Source: CAZONU01 sp965370045
GTDB taxonomy: Bacteria > Planctomycetota > SZUA-567 > JAKLDR01
DNA length: 64,000 nt
Direction of reading: 5' to 3'
Assembly: GCA_965370045.1 (NCBI GenBank)
Contig: CBDUSI010000004.1
Coordinates: 6,523-70,522, forward strand
How positions within the stretch are numbered: the stretch's first letter is position 1; every line of letters starts with the position of its first letter. The translations under genes were made by a program, and so were the position numbers. Shown here piece by piece: positions 24,303-33,340 of the stretch. The notes below the pieces were generated by a model. The model saw only the letters and a program-made list of their open reading frames with translations, made no database searches and was not told the origin of the DNA.

Positions 24303-25520
24303 ATGCGTCCCATCGTGATGATTTCTAGCTGGCCGCCGCGCATGTGCGGCATCGCCACCTTCGCCGAGGAGGCCCTGGAGTTCATCCGCAAGGCCGATCC
24401 CCAGCGCCCCGCCTTCGTGATCAGCCACACCGACGGCGAGGGCGAGAACGTCTTTCCGCTCATCGACATGGACCGCGAGGACTGGTACGCCCCGGTGGTC
24501 GAGAAGATCAAGGAACTCGACCCCGAAGTGGTGCACATCGAGCACGAGTACGGCCTCTACAACTACGTGGACAAGCAGGGCGAGGGCGACGGCAACCGCG
24601 GCTTCCTGAAAATGCTGGAGCTCCTGGCCGACTTCCCCACGGTGGTCGAGCCGCACACGATTCACGGGCGCATGAAGGAGAGCGAGGAGGAGTTCGTGCG
24701 CGACCTCGCCGCGCGCTGCTCGGTGCTGCTCTTCAAGTGCCACTACCAGAAGTGGCGCCTGCAGTGGAACTTCGACAGCCGCGGCTGGCCCATGCCCGAG
24801 AACGTCATGATCGTGCCCCACGGTGCGCGGCCCGACCGGCGCTGGGGCATCGACCAGGCCGACGACCTGAAGCGCGAGCTGGGCCTGGGGGATTTCGTCG
24901 GCGAGCGCATCATCGGGCTGGTGGGGTGGATCCAGTCCAACAAGCGCTGGGACCTGCTCACCAGCATGTGGGAGGAAATCTACTACGAGATCCGCGAGAA
25001 GACCGGCGAGAAGTGGCACCTGTTCGCCGCCGGCTCCATGCGCGACCCCAACCACAAGCAGGACTACGAGAAGTACGTCGACGAGCTCAAGCTCCTGGAG
25101 CGCGAAGGCATGGCCCGCTACTTCGAGTTCGTGCCCCGCGGAGACATCTACTACAAGGTGATGGCCATCTGCGACTTCATCGTGCTGCCCTCGCTGGACG
25201 AGACCCAGTCGGGCACCCTGGCCCGGATCATCGCTCTGAACAAGCCCTACGTGACCACCGCGCCGATGGAGGGGCTCACCGCCCAGACTGTGGAGAGCGA
25301 GGGAGGGCTGCTGTTCACCACCAAGGAGGGGCTGCGCCGCCAGGTCGTGCGCCTGGCCACCGACGAGGGCCTGCGCATGCGCATCGGCAATAACCTGACA
25401 AACTACCTCGACCAGGTAGTCAGTTGGGAGGTGGTCGCCCGCCAGTACGCGGAGGCCCACCGCATGGCCAGCGACAAGATCCGCAAGGGCAAGCAGATTT
25501 ACATCCGCCCGGAGTTCTAG
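24303..25520 (+). CDS. Glycosyltransferase, GT4-like
   Basis: 405 residues in two Rossmann-like halves (GT-B). The start MISSWPPRMCGIATFAEEAL contains the 'P..CGIA.F' acceptor-side motif shared with the next gene (LPRQCGIGTFTTDL). VHIEHEYGLYNYVDKQGEGD, GLVGWIQSNKRWDLL and a C-terminal SLDETQSGTLARIIALNKPY nucleotide-sugar-binding region follow. The shared N-terminal motif suggests that the two neighbouring transferases act on related acceptors. The start is ATG 24303, downstream of a good promoter; an upstream TTG at 24249 lies between the promoter boxes and is excluded. The donor sugar is unknown. Confidence 0.85.
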   Translation: MRPIVMISSWPPRMCGIATFAEEALEFIRKADPQRPAFVISHTDGEGENVFPLIDMDREDWYAPVVEKIKELDPEVVHIEHEYGLYNYVDKQGEGDGNRGFLKMLELLADFPTVVEPHTIHGRMKESEEEFVRDLAARCSVLLFKCHYQKWRLQWNFDSRGWPMPENVMIVPHGARPDRRWGIDQADDLKRELGLGDFVGERIIGLVGWIQSNKRWDLLTSMWEEIYYEIREKTGEKWHLFAAGSMRDPNHKQDYEKYVDELKLLEREGMARYFEFVPRGDIYYKVMAICDFIVLPSLDETQSGTLARIIALNKPYVTTAPMEGLTAQTVESEGGLLFTTKEGLRRQVVRLATDEGLRMRIGNNLTNYLDQVVSWEVVARQYAEAHRMASDKIRKGKQIYIRPEF

Positions 25521-25594
25521 CGCTTCGCGACGGGGGAGGGGACAGAGCGGGAGACGATTGGTCGGCGGATTGCTATAAGGGGGTGTCGGGATAA

Positions 25595-27847
25595 ATGGCG
25601 CGCAAGAAGGACTACCATGTTAACTCTATCGCGGTAATCGGAAACTATCTGCCGCGGCAGTGCGGCATCGGCACCTTCACCACCGACCTGTGCAACGCGC
25701 TGGCCGGGAGCATGCCGGACGGCCAGGTGCTGGCCCTGGCCATGGACGACATCGAGGGCGGCTACGACTATCCCGAGCGGGTCAAGTTCCAGTTGCGGGC
25801 CAACGTGCAGGCCGACTATCTGCGCGCCGCGGAGTTCCTGAACGTCAACCAGTTCGACGTGGCCGTGCTCCAGCACGAGTACGGCATCTTCGGGGGAAAG
25901 TTCGGCAGGCACATCCTCCACCTGGTCGGCGAGCTGCGCATGCCGGTGCTGACCACCCTGCACACCGTGCTGGCCGAGCCCAACAAAGATCAGCGGGACA
26001 TCATCTCGGACCTGGCGGAGTGCTCCGAACGCCTGGTGGTCATGAGCCGCAAGGCCCACGAGCTCCTGCGCGACGTCTACGGGGTCCCCGAGGCCCGGGT
26101 GGCGTTGATTCCCCACGGCATCCACGACGTGCCCTTCGTGGACCCCAGCTTCCATAAAGACCAGTTCGAGTTGGAGGACCGCAAGGTAATCCTCACCTTC
26201 GGGCTGCTCTCGCCGGGCAAGGGCATCGAGAAGATGATCGAGGCCATGCCGGGCATCGTCGAGAAGCACCCCGACGCGGTCTACCTGGTGCTGGGCGCCA
26301 CCCACCCGCACGTCCGGCGGGAGTTCGGCGACGCCTACCGCATCGGGCTGCAGCAGCGCGCCGGGCGGCTGGGGATGGAGGACCACGTCATCTTCCACAA
26401 CTTCTTCGTGGATGTGAAGCTGCTCTGCGAATACATCGGCGCGGCGGACATCTACGTCACGCCCTACGTCAGTGAGGCGCAGATCACCTCCGGGACCCTG
26501 GCCTACGCGCTGGGCGCCGGCAAGGCGGTGGTCTCGACGCCCTACTGGCACGCCGCCGAGCTGCTGGCCGAGGATCGCGGCCGGCTGGTGCCCTTCGGGG
26601 ATACCCAGGCCATGTCCGACGCGATAGTCGATCTGCTTTCCAACGACGTCGAGCGCAACGCCATGCGCAAGCGGGCCTATCAGTACTGCCGCCCGATGGT
26701 CTGGAGCCAGGTGGCCGGGGCCTACAGGGAACTGGCTGGCGAGGTCATGAAGCAGCGGACCAACGCGCCCAAGCCGCGCATCGAGGCCGGCAGCATACCG
26801 CGGCTCCTCAAGGAGCTGCCCGACGTCAAGCTCGGACACCTTCGCAACATGACCGACGCGGTGGGCATGCTCCAGCACGCCAAGTACGCCACCCCGGACC
26901 GCGCGCACGGCTACTGCACCGACGACAACGCCCGCGCGCTGATCGCCGCCACCATGTACGGCGCGCTCCGCGAGGACGCGGGCGTGCTGCCCCTGGTGCA
27001 CACCTACATGAGCTTCATGCTCCACGCCTTCAACCGCGAGACCGGCTGCTTCCGCAACTTCATGTCCTACGAGCGCAAGTGGCTCGAGGAGGCCGGCAGC
27101 GAGGACTCCCACGGACGCGCGCTGTGGGGCCTGGGCAAGGCGGTCAAGTACAGTCCCAAGGGCGCGCTGCGCAACATGGCCACGCGCCTGTTCAACGACG
27201 CCATGCCCGCGATGGAGGGCTTCATCTCCCCGCGCGCCTGGGCCTTCGCGCTGGTGGGGCTACACGCCTATCTCGAGGTATACGGCGGCGACGCGGCGGC
27301 GCGGCGCCTGCGGGCGCTGCTGGCCGAGCGCCTGCACCGGCTGTTCAAGGACCACGCCGACGAGGAGTGGCCCTGGTTCGAGACGGCGGTGACCTACGCC
27401 AACGCCAAGGTGCCCCACGCGCTGATCATGGCCGGGCAGTGGATGCCCGACGCGGACATCTTCGAAACCGGCATCAAGACGCTGCGCTGGCTGGTCGAGC
27501 AACAGACCTCGCCGGAGGGCAACCTGTCCACTATCGGGAACCTCGGCTGGTTGACCCGCGAGGGAGCCCGCGCCACCTTCGACCAGCAGCCCATCGAAGC
27601 CATGGCCCTGGTGGAGGCCTGCGCGGAAGCCTACCGCTCCACCGACGACGAGTACTGGCTGAAGTCCACGCAGCGCTGCCTGGAGTGGTTCATGGGTCGC
27701 AACGACCTGTCCGTGCCGCTGTATGACTTCCAGACCGGCGGCTGCTCCGACGGGCTTAACCCCAACGGGGCCAACGCCAACCAGGGCGCGGAATCCACCC
27801 TGGCCTGGCTGGTTTCGCTGCTCACTCTGATGGAGATACTGGGTTAG
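25595..27847 (+). CDS. Glycosyltransferase fused to an alpha/alpha-toroid domain
   Basis: 750 residues. Residues 1 to about 385 form a GT-B glycosyltransferase of the GT4 group (CGIGTFTTDL, VAVLQHEYGIFGGKFG, ILTFGLLSPGKGIEKMIEAM, with ITSGTLAYALGAGKAVVSTP as the donor-site helix). From about 415 to the end is a helical toroid domain with ATPDRAHGYCTDDNARALIA, SEDSHGRALWGLGKAV and NANQGAESTLAWLVSL, motifs resembling (alpha/alpha)6 glycosidase or phosphorylase-linked domains. In related gene clusters such fusions are often near mannoside phosphorylases, as far as I recall; none is present here. It follows the previous transferase by 74 bases. A TATAAG at 25574-25579 may be an extra -10 box. Confidence 0.85.
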   Translation: MARKKDYHVNSIAVIGNYLPRQCGIGTFTTDLCNALAGSMPDGQVLALAMDDIEGGYDYPERVKFQLRANVQADYLRAAEFLNVNQFDVAVLQHEYGIFGGKFGRHILHLVGELRMPVLTTLHTVLAEPNKDQRDIISDLAECSERLVVMSRKAHELLRDVYGVPEARVALIPHGIHDVPFVDPSFHKDQFELEDRKVILTFGLLSPGKGIEKMIEAMPGIVEKHPDAVYLVLGATHPHVRREFGDAYRIGLQQRAGRLGMEDHVIFHNFFVDVKLLCEYIGAADIYVTPYVSEAQITSGTLAYALGAGKAVVSTPYWHAAELLAEDRGRLVPFGDTQAMSDAIVDLLSNDVERNAMRKRAYQYCRPMVWSQVAGAYRELAGEVMKQRTNAPKPRIEAGSIPRLLKELPDVKLGHLRNMTDAVGMLQHAKYATPDRAHGYCTDDNARALIAATMYGALREDAGVLPLVHTYMSFMLHAFNRETGCFRNFMSYERKWLEEAGSEDSHGRALWGLGKAVKYSPKGALRNMATRLFNDAMPAMEGFISPRAWAFALVGLHAYLEVYGGDAAARRLRALLAERLHRLFKDHADEEWPWFETAVTYANAKVPHALIMAGQWMPDADIFETGIKTLRWLVEQQTSPEGNLSTIGNLGWLTREGARATFDQQPIEAMALVEACAEAYRSTDDEYWLKSTQRCLEWFMGRNDLSVPLYDFQTGGCSDGLNPNGANANQGAESTLAWLVSLLTLMEILG

Positions 27848-27859
27848 TCGCGGGCGCCG

Positions 27860-29632
27860 TCAGTCACCGGGCGGAAGTCCGGGAAGCTCGCGGGCCAACG
27901 TGCCGTCGGCCCGGACCGGCCGGCCGCTGACCCAGGCGCCAGAAACGGTTTCCTCATCATCGAAATGCAGGTACATGGTCTGGCTCGGCGCAAAGTCGTA
28001 GTAGAAGACGCGCGCCCCGTTCCGGTTCGTGGGCTCGCCTATCAGCTCGATGACCCGGTCCCCGGTAAGCCGGTGGCGCAGGCATATAGCCCCGACCTGG
28101 GCGGCCCTTTCCGGGGAAGAGTCATTCCCGAACCAGTTCTCCAATACCTGGAGCTCGTCCCCGGTCAGCTTCTCGGGGTTCTGGATTGCGGCCTCCGGCT
28201 TTCGAGCTCCCCGCAGCATCATCGGCCCGGTGACCAGCAGGCACAACCATGCCACGGCGCAGGCGGTCAGCCCGGTCAGCAGCCCGACCTTGAGCCACTC
28301 CAGGAAGGTGGCCCGGGTGCGGTAGCGCTTCTCCATCATGCCCAGAGCCACGATGTTGGCGGTGGAGCCGATCATGGTGATGTTCCCGCCGAAGCAGGCC
28401 CCGAAGAGCAGCGCCCACCACAGGGGATGCGGCCCCGAGCCGGCCAGCTGCTTGACCACCGGGATGAAGGCGGCCACGAAGACCACGTTGTCCACGAAGG
28501 CCGAGCCCAGCGCGGAGACCAGCAGCACCGCGGGGGTCAGCAATTCCGCCCGGCCGCCCACCAGGTTGGAAAAGCCCGCGGCCATCTCCTTGTTGACGCC
28601 CACGCTCTCCAGGGTGCCGGCCACCGCGAAGAGCAGCAGGAAGAAGGTCAGGGTCCACCACTCGACCTCGCGTTCGATGTAGTGTCGGGCGCGCTCCCGC
28701 CGCCAGATCATCAGCAGCCCCGCGGCGATCAGCGGGGCCATATAGAGCACGGCGTTGGCTTCTTCCGTCAGGCCCAGCAGCCTCTCCAGGCGGTGGTGGG
28801 CGGCGATCAGGCCGAGGGTCCCCAGGATGACGATCAGGCCCTTGCCGTAGGGCACGGTCACGGTGGGTCCCAGCCCCAGGGCGTGCCGCCGCCGGTGAAC
28901 CATGCGCTCGGTGAGCTGGTTGATTTCCTTGCGATACCAGAACATCAGCAGCCCGACGGTGGAGGTCAGCGAGACCAGCATCACCGGGAAAGCCCAGATA
29001 ATGAAGTCCTCGAAGGTCAAGCCCGCCTTGTCACCGATGAGGATGCCCACCGGGTTGCCCAGCATGGTCCCCGCCGAACCCACGTTGGTGGCCATGACGC
29101 AAATTATGAGGAACGGAGTGGGCCGCACCTTGAGCGTATCGCAGACCTGGAAGATCAACGCGGCCATGAACAGGATGCTGGTCACCTCGTCCACCGCGCA
29201 GGCGGTCAGCGCCGAGACCAAGGTGGTCACCAGCACGAAACGCGGACCGGTCATGCCCTTCATCTTGAGAATGCCCTGGATTATCCAGGTGAAGAAACCC
29301 AGGTCGCGCAGCACCCCGACCACCACCATCATGCCCACCAGGAACATGATAACCTGCAACGAGCTGTGGTGCCGGAAACCCTCCAGGGTCAGCGACTTGG
29401 TCATCACCAGAGCGGCCAGGCCCAGGAAGGCGATGGCCAGCCGGAAGGTCCAGAAGAACAGCGTAGAGAGGATGATCACCAGGAAGACCGTGACCGCGGT
29501 GGTCTGGGCGGACGACAGACTCCACTGGAAACGGCAGAGAAGCGCCACGGCACCGGCGGCGGCGGCGATGACCGCCATGCGCAGCAGCATGGCGCGCAGG
29601 GGCATCACCTGGCTGTCGGCGTCGGTGGTCAT
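27860..29632 (-). CDS. SLC13/NhaD-type permease with BamE-like C-terminal domain
   Basis: 590 residues with about 11-13 membrane helices in the ArsB/NhaD/SLC13 ion-transporter fold. MATNVGSAGTMLGNPVGIL and ACFGGNITMIGSTANIVALG are the two inverted re-entrant motifs. The substrate could be Na+/H+, an anion or a dicarboxylate. The last ~110 residues are soluble. They contain LTGDRVIELIGEPT and a beta-rich end (YYDFAPSQTMYLHFDDEE), similar to the SmpA/OmlA/BamE-like fold. Seven bases upstream on the same strand is an EIIA-CBS protein, so PTS phosphorylation and nucleotide binding probably control transport. The ribosome site TAGGAGAGAG precedes the ATG. Confidence 0.85.
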   Translation of the reverse strand: MTTDADSQVMPLRAMLLRMAVIAAAAGAVALLCRFQWSLSSAQTTAVTVFLVIILSTLFFWTFRLAIAFLGLAALVMTKSLTLEGFRHHSSLQVIMFLVGMMVVVGVLRDLGFFTWIIQGILKMKGMTGPRFVLVTTLVSALTACAVDEVTSILFMAALIFQVCDTLKVRPTPFLIICVMATNVGSAGTMLGNPVGILIGDKAGLTFEDFIIWAFPVMLVSLTSTVGLLMFWYRKEINQLTERMVHRRRHALGLGPTVTVPYGKGLIVILGTLGLIAAHHRLERLLGLTEEANAVLYMAPLIAAGLLMIWRRERARHYIEREVEWWTLTFFLLLFAVAGTLESVGVNKEMAAGFSNLVGGRAELLTPAVLLVSALGSAFVDNVVFVAAFIPVVKQLAGSGPHPLWWALLFGACFGGNITMIGSTANIVALGMMEKRYRTRATFLEWLKVGLLTGLTACAVAWLCLLVTGPMMLRGARKPEAAIQNPEKLTGDELQVLENWFGNDSSPERAAQVGAICLRHRLTGDRVIELIGEPTNRNGARVFYYDFAPSQTMYLHFDDEETVSGAWVSGRPVRADGTLARELPGLPPGD

Positions 29633-29639
29633 CTCTCTC

Positions 29640-30569
29640 CTAAGCGCGCATGACCTTGTTGATGAAATCCTGCATGGTGATGACCCCCAGCAGCTTGCGG
29701 CCGCGGACCACCAGCACCTGGCGGACCTCGCGCTTCATCATCACCTTGGCGACCTGGACTGCGGGGGTCTTCTCTTCCACGGTGGCGTAGCGGTCGCTCA
29801 TCATCATGATCTCGACCACCGGGGCTTCCGCCTCGGTCTTGAGCACCTCGGCGAAGGGTTCGAAGTGCAGGATGGGCGAAAGGTCGTCCATCCAGGTGAT
29901 GTAATCGGGCAGGCATACCCGCAGGAGCTCGTCCTCGCTGACCACCCCGGCGAGGTCGCCCTCCTCGTCGATCACCGGGATCTCGCTGATGCTCAGGCGA
30001 ACGAACTCGTCAATGGCCTTGCGCAGCGGATCACTGGTCCTGAGGCGCGGGTAGCTGCGGTTCATCATGTCCCGCGCGGAAACGTAGTCGGAAAGCTGCC
30101 CCCCGTTCTGGTCGAAGGCCTTCCAGACCTCCGCTGGCTCCTCCAACGCGGCGAGATGCTCGACGATGTCCTGGTGCTGCGAGCAGGCCCGGGCCAGGGC
30201 CGCCTGGGCCTGAAGGTAGCCGCCGGGATCCTCGGCGGGAGTGAGGATCAGCACGATCAGCCTGGCGGGGTGCTCGTCGGGCGTGGGGAAAGTGATGCCC
30301 TCGCGGCTGGTGGCCACGGCCACGTGCAGGCCGGGCAGGCCCTCCAGGCGCGCGTGTGGCACCACGATGCCCGGCGCCAGCGCGGTGGGGCCCAGCTTCT
30401 CGCGCGCCAGCACCAGGCGGTAGGCCTCGCCGATGTCGCTGAGGTCTCCGGTGACGGCAACCAACTCCACTAGCCGCTTGATGGCCTCGTCGCGGCCCAC
30501 GCCGGTAAGGTTACAGATTACCTGTTCGGGACCGAAGAGCGAGGAGAACTTGATACCCTTGTCCGGCAC
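29640..30569 (-). CDS. PTS EIIA (fructose/nitrogen type) fused to a CBS domain pair
   Basis: 309 residues. Residues about 1-155 are an EIIA-2 domain, with the phosphoryl-acceptor histidine in IVVPHARLEGLPGLH. Residues about 165-309 are two CBS motifs (LRTSDPLRKAIDEFVRLSIS, EIPVIDEEGDLAGVVSEDEL; EVRQVLVVRGRKLLGVITMQ) that normally bind adenine nucleotides. No sugar EIIB/EIIC is nearby, which implies a regulatory role like PtsN. It sits directly upstream of the SLC13/NhaD-type permease gene and is very likely its regulator. The start is GTG 30569, preceded by GAGGTGCCTCC. Confidence 0.88.
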   Translation of the reverse strand: MPDKGIKFSSLFGPEQVICNLTGVGRDEAIKRLVELVAVTGDLSDIGEAYRLVLAREKLGPTALAPGIVVPHARLEGLPGLHVAVATSREGITFPTPDEHPARLIVLILTPAEDPGGYLQAQAALARACSQHQDIVEHLAALEEPAEVWKAFDQNGGQLSDYVSARDMMNRSYPRLRTSDPLRKAIDEFVRLSISEIPVIDEEGDLAGVVSEDELLRVCLPDYITWMDDLSPILHFEPFAEVLKTEAEAPVVEIMMMSDRYATVEEKTPAVQVAKVMMKREVRQVLVVRGRKLLGVITMQDFINKVMRA

Positions 30570-30689
30570 GGAGGCACCTCACAGGAGTTCAGACTGTACA
30601 GCCCGGCGGCACCAATGCTAATTGGCAAACGGGCGGCGCGCAAGGACCTGTTGGATTGCGCGGGGGCCGGTCCTTCTCCATTGCAGCAG

Positions 30690-31433
30690 TCAGGGGGTCT
30701 GTGGAGGCGACGTCTCGCTGCCGGACGGCGCCGCGCCCAGCCACTTCATGCGTCCGGCGCCCCGGTAGATGAAGTATCCGGCGAAGCCGATCAGGAAGAT
30801 GCCGCAGATGACGATCAGCAGCCGGTAGACGCGGTCTGTCAATAGCCGGCGGCCCCTGGAGACCGTCCAGGTCACCATCCAGTACCAGAGCAGGTCCGCG
30901 GTGATGTGCGCCACGAAGAAGACCGCTATGCCCCGCCAGCCCAGGGTGGCGGCGAGCGTGACGCAGAAGAGCCCCGTGGTGATCCACCACGCGATCCAGT
31001 AGGGATTGGCCAGGCTGACCAGCGCCCCGGAGAGCACCGCACTCGCGGCGGCCAGCCGTCGCCGGCCGGGCGCGTCCTTGTCCCGGGCCTGGGTGAGGCT
31101 CGCCGCGCTGGCCTTTCCGACGCTGCGCAGCATCAAGAACCCCATGGCCAGGAGCATGGCCCCGCCCACGAAGGCCACCGCCGCGAACGGCACGTCGCGC
31201 TTGAGAAACTGGCCCAGCCCCAGGTACACCAGCACCACCACCGTGGCTTCCAGTATCCCGTGCCCCAGGGTCAAGAGTGGCCCGGCGCGGTGACCCTGGC
31301 GAGCACCCTCGCGCACCGCGGCGACCAGCAGGGGCCCGGGCATCAGCGCCCCGGAGAGGGCTATCACGAACGAGCCGGCGGCCAGCCCCACCAACCCCGC
31401 GGCCTCGACCCAGTTGCTGAGAAAATCGGGCAA
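30690..31433 (-). CDS. LysE/RhtB-family exporter
   Basis: 247 residues with six predicted helices. The N-terminal SGALMPGPLLVAAVREGARQ is the family hallmark, and SLANPYWIAWW is the conserved mid-protein motif. It probably exports amino acids or related small metabolites. The TTG start at 31433 has GAGGAGAG eight bases upstream, while the open frame continues far upstream on the opposite strand of the cyclase gene and is not coding there. It diverges from the cyclase gene. The C-terminal tail is short and proline-rich. Confidence 0.88.
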   Translation of the reverse strand: MPDFLSNWVEAAGLVGLAAGSFVIALSGALMPGPLLVAAVREGARQGHRAGPLLTLGHGILEATVVVLVYLGLGQFLKRDVPFAAVAFVGGAMLLAMGFLMLRSVGKASAASLTQARDKDAPGRRRLAAASAVLSGALVSLANPYWIAWWITTGLFCVTLAATLGWRGIAVFFVAHITADLLWYWMVTWTVSRGRRLLTDRVYRLLIVICGIFLIGFAGYFIYRGAGRMKWLGAAPSGSETSPPQTP

Positions 31434-31496
31434 GTGTTCTCTCCTCGCGACAATTGTAACCGGGCGGGGCGGACAAGCGGGGACGTTTTTCCACTG

Positions 31497-31525
31497 TGGA
31501 CCGGCCGCGCCGCGCGGCGTAGAAT
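31497..31525 (+). promoter_or_regulatory. Promoter of the membrane cyclase gene
   Basis: TGGACC at 31497-31502, a 17-base spacer and TAGAAT at 31520-31525. The leader carries GGAGGAGGAGAGG before TTG 31569. Confidence 0.5.
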
Positions 31526-31568
31526 GTGCCCAGCGGGGCGCGGCGCGTCCCCGGAGGAGGAGAGGCCC

Positions 31569-32867
31569 TTGCCCGGCGAGGACCCCCACAGCGACCGCTT
31601 CTACAAGAGCCTGATCAGCGAGATACGCCGCTCGCGGCGGCCGGTGACCATCATGTTCACCGACGTGGAGGGCTCCACGCACTACTGGGACGCGCACGGG
31701 GACGTCAAGGGCCGGCTGATGGTCGACCTGCACAACCGCCTGATCTGCCCGGTCATCACCCGCTACCGTGGCAAGGTGGTCAAGCACGTGGGCGACGCGA
31801 TCATGGCCTCCTTCACCTCGCCGGGGAACGCGCTCAAGGCAGCCATCGGGATTCAGCAGATTCTGCACCAGCGCCGCAGCAAGGAGGGCAGCCTGCTCCC
31901 CAAGGTGCGCGTCGGCGTGCACACCGGCAAGGCGCTGGTGGAGAGCGATGACGTCTTCGGCGACATGGTCAACGTGGCCGCCAGGGTGGGGGACTACGCC
32001 AAGGGCTGCGAGATATGCGTCTCGGGCAGCACCGCCGCCAAAGTGAAGAAGAAGGCCTTCAAGCTGGCCAAGACCGGATCGTTCCTGCCCAAGGGCAAGC
32101 GCAAGCCGATCACCATCTACGAGTGCCAGTGGCGGGCGCACCCCAGCCTGATCGACGACGTGGACGAGCGCCGCCCGCTGCCGCTTATCCGCCGGCAGAA
32201 GCTGGAGCTCGCCGGCTACTTCCTGGCCGCGATGGGCGTCTTCTATTTTCTGTGCCACCGCTACGCGCGCCACCTGGCGCTCGACAACGAACGCCTGGCC
32301 GTGCTGGCCCGCAAGCTCTGGGCCGCCAACCTGTCCATATCGCTTGTGCTGGCGGCGGTCGCCGCCGCGGCCCTGGGCCTCCTGGTCTGGCGAAAAGCGC
32401 GTTCCAGCCAGCTTCCTTTTCGCATACTCAAGGGCGGGTTCGGGTTCGCGGTGGCCTTCACCCTTTTCTACCTGCCGGCCGAGTTCCTGCCCCTGGACAT
32501 CGGTCCCAAGTGGGACGAGGAGATTGATGGCGCGCGGCACCCCTTCGTCCGCGTCGAGCAGGACGAAGTCGGGGTCCACCAGGAGCCAGTGCAGACCTCG
32601 CCGACGGTCGGCAGGGCCAACGCGGGCGACATCCTGATTCTCGCGACCGTGGCCGACAAGGGCAAGCGCAGCTGGTTCAAGGTGCTGCTTGACCGGGACG
32701 TGTACGGCTGGATTCCCGAGGAGGTCCCGCCCACGATTGGCGAGCCGGGCCGGCGGCTGGCGACCATCACCGAGTTCTCGTTCAAGTACAGGGACCTCTA
32801 CGCGCTGGCCGCCGGACTGCTGGGCTTCCTGTGGGGCGCGCTGAGCTTCAGAATCCGGCCGGCTTGA
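31569..32867 (+). CDS. Class III nucleotide cyclase with four membrane helices and an SH3-like domain
   Basis: 432 residues. The catalytic domain comes first (about 20-190). Metal aspartates D32 (MFTDVEGST) and D76 (HVGDAIMASF) and the transition-state pair N135/R139 (GDMVNVAARVGD) are all present, so it should be active, probably making cAMP. Helices are at about 213-229, 250-275, 288-306 and 409-427. Between the third and fourth lies an SH3b-like domain (about 325-392, with VGRANAGDILILATVADKGK and KVLLDRDVYGWIPEE), which would face the periplasm if the N-terminus is inside. The order catalytic, membrane, SH3, membrane is unusual. TTG 31569 is preceded by GGAGGAGGAGAGG. A small unknown gene follows after 13 bases. 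Confidence 0.85.
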   Translation: MPGEDPHSDRFYKSLISEIRRSRRPVTIMFTDVEGSTHYWDAHGDVKGRLMVDLHNRLICPVITRYRGKVVKHVGDAIMASFTSPGNALKAAIGIQQILHQRRSKEGSLLPKVRVGVHTGKALVESDDVFGDMVNVAARVGDYAKGCEICVSGSTAAKVKKKAFKLAKTGSFLPKGKRKPITIYECQWRAHPSLIDDVDERRPLPLIRRQKLELAGYFLAAMGVFYFLCHRYARHLALDNERLAVLARKLWAANLSISLVLAAVAAAALGLLVWRKARSSQLPFRILKGGFGFAVAFTLFYLPAEFLPLDIGPKWDEEIDGARHPFVRVEQDEVGVHQEPVQTSPTVGRANAGDILILATVADKGKRSWFKVLLDRDVYGWIPEEVPPTIGEPGRRLATITEFSFKYRDLYALAAGLLGFLWGALSFRIRPA

Positions 32868-32880
32868 GGGGAGAGGGGAC

Positions 32881-33279
32881 TTGAGCAAGTCGCAGCGGTT
32901 CGAGTTGATGATCACGATAACTCCGGACCTGCGTACGCTGTTCTCCGCATTCGCGCGCGTGTTGGGCGTTAAGTTCAAAGAGGAGGAAGTCGCGCACATC
33001 TTCGTTGACGCTGAGACAGACCCCGAAGGGTTCGTGGACTCCTCTGAGAAGAGCTATGTATTCTATGACAGGGGCAAGCTGGTGGTCAGGGGTGAAGTTG
33101 GCGAATATGAACCCGAAACCATAGAACTTGTCATAGAAGGGGCCAAGCGGTTTCACGGCAAGCTGTCACAGGTCTACAAGGATTTCGAATGGCTCTCAGG
33201 AGCCTGCGAACGGTCCGGCGAAGAAAACATGGCGCTCTTCAGGAAGGCAACCGCCGGCATCGTCGACTGGGATAAGTAA
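32881..33279 (+). CDS. Small cytoplasmic protein, unknown
   Basis: 132 residues from TTG 32881, with GGGGAGAGGGGA just upstream. It is acidic and mixed alpha/beta, with no signal peptide, membrane helix or motif I recognise. Segments include EEEVAHIFVDAETDPEGFVD and KRFHGKLSQVYKDFEWLSG. Its codons look more AT-tolerant than those of the neighbours (for example AGAAAAG, GTATTCTATGAC), which may mark recent acquisition. It is only 13 bases after the membrane cyclase gene, so it could be an accessory or target of that signalling protein. This is inference from position alone. Confidence 0.65.
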   Translation: MSKSQRFELMITITPDLRTLFSAFARVLGVKFKEEEVAHIFVDAETDPEGFVDSSEKSYVFYDRGKLVVRGEVGEYEPETIELVIEGAKRFHGKLSQVYKDFEWLSGACERSGEENMALFRKATAGIVDWDK

Positions 33280-33340
33280 GCCGCCTGTCGCACTACTTCC
33301 CTGCGGCTTGAGCGTCGGCCCGTGGAATTCCCCCGCCCGC

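Noticed and set aside
27965..29653. A 562-residue open frame on the plus strand
   Set aside because: It lies fully antisense to the SLC13/NhaD-type permease; the His/Gln-rich sequence is a typical frame shadow.
30690..32999. A 769-residue minus-strand frame containing the LysE exporter
   Set aside because: Only the part from TTG 31433 downstream is coding. The rest is antisense to the cyclase gene and lacks protein-like character.
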